This document shows positions 5,947 to 7,652 of a stretch of DNA of 7,652 nt, one piece after another. Below the pieces are notes generated by a model that saw only the letters and a program-made list of their open reading frames with translations, was not told the DNA's origin and made no database searches. This stretch comes from Methanobacteriota archaeon (GTDB taxonomy: Archaea; Halobacteriota; Methanosarcinia; Methanosarcinales; Methanoperedenaceae). Made by a program: the position numbers and the translations under genes. Each line of letters starts with the position of its first letter. Positions within the stretch are counted from its first letter, which is position 1. The stretch lies in assembly GCA_018899795.1 (NCBI GenBank), contig JAHIHJ010000284.1, positions 1 through 7,652 on the forward strand. The letters are read 5' to 3'.

Positions 5947-5954
5947 TATATAAA
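5947..5954 (-). promoter_or_regulatory. TATA box of the HTH-CBS regulator
   Basis: Minus-strand TTTATATA is centred at 5950-5951, predicting a start near 5924-5925, about 4 nt before the ATG. No Shine-Dalgarno is present, which fits a leaderless or nearly leaderless mRNA. Confidence 0.65.
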
Positions 5955-6035
5955 ATTGATGAATGGGTGCGGGCTGATTATAAGTGACTTTCTTTATTTC
6001 TTAAATAATTTTTTTTATTCACTGACTCTGGATAG

Positions 6036-6045
6036 ATATATAAAT
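6036..6045 (+). promoter_or_regulatory. TATA box of marC
   Basis: ATATATAAAT is centred near 6040, predicting a start near 6066 and a leader of about 36 nt to the ATG at 6103. This is the strongest TATA candidate on this strand between the regulator and marC. The rest of 5921-6102 is AT-rich and holds only the regulator's own promoter elements and a T8 run at 6010-6017. Confidence 0.55.
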
Positions 6046-6102
6046 AATTCAAAAAGCAGAATAGCAAAACATTCAATATCATAAAACAATACTGTATAGA
6101 TA

Positions 6103-6735
6103 ATGATCGTTGACATTGCATTCTTGATATATGCCTTCACATCCCTTTTTGCCATAGTTAACCCTGTCAGCGGCGTAATGGTCTTTATCTCAATGACCAC
6201 GACCATGAGCAAGGAGGACAAGATATACACAGCCAGGCGTTCAGTGCTCATAGCAGGGGTTATAGCGATCGTATTTTCGATATTGGGAGAACTTATCCTA
6301 ATTATTTTTAATATCACGGCGGATTCTCTGAGGGTAGCAGGGGGTGTGCTGCTGTTCCTTGTAGCAATAGACATGCTGTTCGCAAGGACATCGCGTGAGA
6401 GTATAACAAATGAAGAGTTAAAAGATGCAAAAATCAGGGAGAACATATCTGTGTTCCCGATAGCGATGCCGCTGCTTACCGGGCCCGGGGCGATTACCAC
6501 TATAATAGTCCTTATCAGGACAGGGCAGGAGATCGGCTCGAAACTGATGGTGATCGTTGCCATCGTGATTACTTTCTTACTCACCTACTTTATCTTCAGG
6601 TACGCCGATTCATTCAATAAGGTTGTTGGGGTGACCGGTATGCTAGTGACGACAAGAATTATGGGGCTATTCTTGGCTGCAATAGCTGTGGATTTTATTT
6701 CTACGGGTATAAAAGGGATTTTTAATATGGGGTGA
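6103..6735 (+). CDS. MarC-family integral membrane protein
   Basis: Multi-spanning membrane protein of 210 residues, the usual MarC length, with about six transmembrane segments near 4-30, 46-70, 76-94, 117-138, 147-166 and 180-203. Family signatures are AIVNPVSGV (17-25), the RVAGGVLLFLVAIDML segment (77-92) and FPIAMPLLTGPGAITTIIVL (118-137), in which the PLLxGPGAIT core is diagnostic. The name comes from the E. coli mar locus, but no drug-resistance role is established and the biochemical function of the family is not known to me. It is the first gene of a likely two-gene operon with the DHPS-like gene 2 nt downstream, and it is divergent from the HTH-CBS regulator. No Shine-Dalgarno precedes this ATG. 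Confidence 0.93.
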   Translation: MIVDIAFLIYAFTSLFAIVNPVSGVMVFISMTTTMSKEDKIYTARRSVLIAGVIAIVFSILGELILIIFNITADSLRVAGGVLLFLVAIDMLFARTSRESITNEELKDAKIRENISVFPIAMPLLTGPGAITTIIVLIRTGQEIGSKLMVIVAIVITFLLTYFIFRYADSFNKVVGVTGMLVTTRIMGLFLAAIAVDFISTGIKGIFNMG

Positions 6736-6736
6736 T
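6730..6736 (+). promoter_or_regulatory. Shine-Dalgarno of the DHPS-like gene overlapping the marC stop
   Basis: GGGTGAT just before the ATG at 6738 pairs with the conserved AUCACC of the archaeal 16S 3' end, and its TGA is the marC stop codon. The spacing is short, but the site supports translational coupling of the two genes. Confidence 0.5.
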
Positions 6737-6737
6737 T

Positions 6738-7652
6738 ATGAAAATCCTCGTGGTTACAGGCAGGCTGGTAGAAAATGCTGTAAAAAAATCTGTCAATGCC
6801 GCCGCAGACGTACTTGTTCTCGGAGTTGAGGTTGCTGCGTTTGTCACGCCCGCCCTCCTGCGGCGCTCACTTTCCCAAAAAAAGTATGACCTGATACTTG
6901 TCCCCGGTCTTGTGTCGGGTGATTATTCAGGACTTGAGAAAGAAATAAACACGCCAGTGAGGCTTGGTCCGAAACACGCAGTTGATTTGGGTTTTGTGCT
7001 GTCATTTGCGGATGATACTGTTTTTTCCGCAAATATCCCTGCATGTGAACTCCTGAAAGAAAAAAGAAAGGACTCCGCCCTTGAAAAAGCAGCAGAGCTT
7101 GAAGAAAGCTCCACTGCTTCTTTGTCTATCAGGAATATGAAACTTGGCGGGAATTCCAGGATGAAAGTGATGGCTGAAGTGGTTGATGCGGGTCATTTAT
7201 CCGACAAAGAACTCACGAACAGGATACTGTATTTCATAGAGCAGGGCGCTGATATCATCGACCTGGGGCTCTCGCTTGATACCACAGAGGAAGAAGCAAG
7301 GACTGCTGTTCACACGGCAAGATCAGCCACATCAGTTCCTCTGAGCGTGGACACACTCGACCCATGCCTGCTAAATACAGCCCTTGATACAGGCATTGAT
7401 ATTGTGCTTAGCCTGAATTCCAGGAATATGGATGAATTGAAAGAGAACATTATCAGGAATTCCACAGCATCTGTCATAATCCCTGACAGTTCCGCTGATA
7501 TCAAGAGCCTGTTCCACAACATCGATCATGCAAGAAAGATAGGTATCACAAATATCATCGCAGACCCTGTGCTTGAGCCTTCAGGTCATGGATTTTTAGG
7601 ATCTCTCAACAGGTTCAGGGAGTTTCGTGAGCGCGACAGGACAACACCGTTA
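6738..7652 (+). CDS. Dihydropteroate synthase-like protein, 3' end outside window
   Basis: The frame is open from the ATG at 6738 to the window end (305 codons, no stop), so the C-terminus is missing; related archaeal proteins of the MJ0107 type are around 500 residues. Residues 1-125 form an N-terminal Rossmann-like region beginning MKILVVTGRLVENAVKK, with YDLILVPGLVSGDYS (50-64). From ~140 a DHPS-like TIM barrel begins: KVMAEVVDA (143-151), EQGADIIDLG (168-177), PLSVDT (201-206), ALDTGIDIVLSLN (215-227), NIIADPVLEPSGHGF (272-286). DHPS homologues in methanogens are implicated in tetrahydromethanopterin synthesis, but the reaction of this subgroup is uncertain. The canonical DHPS loop GGESTRPG is replaced by GLSLDTTEEE, so ordinary p-aminobenzoate condensation is doubtful. 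Two nt separate it from marC, with overlapping stop and Shine-Dalgarno. Confidence 0.88.
   Translation, partial: MKILVVTGRLVENAVKKSVNAAADVLVLGVEVAAFVTPALLRRSLSQKKYDLILVPGLVSGDYSGLEKEINTPVRLGPKHAVDLGFVLSFADDTVFSANIPACELLKEKRKDSALEKAAELEESSTASLSIRNMKLGGNSRMKVMAEVVDAGHLSDKELTNRILYFIEQGADIIDLGLSLDTTEEEARTAVHTARSATSVPLSVDTLDPCLLNTALDTGIDIVLSLNSRNMDELKENIIRNSTASVIIPDSSADIKSLFHNIDHARKIGITNIIADPVLEPSGHGFLGSLNRFREFRERDRTTPL

Noticed and set aside
6015..6584. Minus-strand 189-codon frame opposite marC
   Set aside because: Its hydrophobic, Ile/Ser/Thr-rich product is the usual antisense echo of a membrane protein gene; MarC signatures are on the plus strand.
1..7652. CRISPR array or phage/defence island
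   Set aside because: No regularly spaced direct repeats, and no Cas, integrase, restriction or toxin-antitoxin gene was seen.

Overview
The window reads as a methanogen-related archaeal chromosome, most likely Methanosarcinales or an ANME-2d/Methanoperedens-type relative. The reasons are a partial geranylgeranylglyceryl phosphate synthase (archaeal ether lipids), a gamma-class carbonic anhydrase of the Methanosarcina Cam type, an archaeal PGF-CTERM surface protein, a dihydropteroate-synthase-like protein of the kind found in tetrahydromethanopterin-using archaea, and TATA boxes at archaeal spacing instead of bacterial -35/-10 promoters. The lineage is inferred from protein families and was not tested phylogenetically.

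Layout. 1-567 (+): 3' part of the lipid synthase, ending in a T-rich terminator. 330-1463 (-): atypical short-chain dehydrogenase whose open frame continues 238 nt into the antisense strand of the lipid synthase gene. 1579-2346 (-): Cam carbonic anhydrase lipoprotein with a hairpin terminator. 2347-2507: divergent promoter region. 2508-3785 (+): DRE-TIM acyl-CoA/2-oxoacid condensing enzyme, here argued to be closer to Re-citrate synthase than to the LeuA/AksA types. 3858-4850 and 4850-5071 (+): a PGF-CTERM surface protein translationally coupled to a two-helix membrane miniprotein. 5072-5362: no convincing protein gene, but a dense set of inverted repeats; the minus strand has a TATA box, an 11-bp closing helix and a terminal U5, so it may encode a structured RNA, next to a hairpin resembling an IS200/IS605 right end. 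5363-5920 (-): HTH-CBS-CBS regulator with a dyad operator candidate at its own start. 6103-6735 (+): MarC-family membrane protein, followed after 2 nt by 6738-7652 (+), a dihydropteroate-synthase-like protein cut by the window end.

How the genes relate. Most are single-gene transcription units with separate housekeeping roles (membrane lipid, CO2/bicarbonate exchange at the cell surface, citrate or 2-oxoacid synthesis, cell surface, pterin cofactor). Only two pairs look operonic: surface protein plus miniprotein, and marC plus the DHPS-like gene. Several predicted transcription starts fall within about 0-10 nt of the start codon, suggesting leaderless or nearly leaderless mRNAs. No defence system, CRISPR array, intact mobile element, tRNA or rRNA was found. 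The least explained part is 5062-5349.
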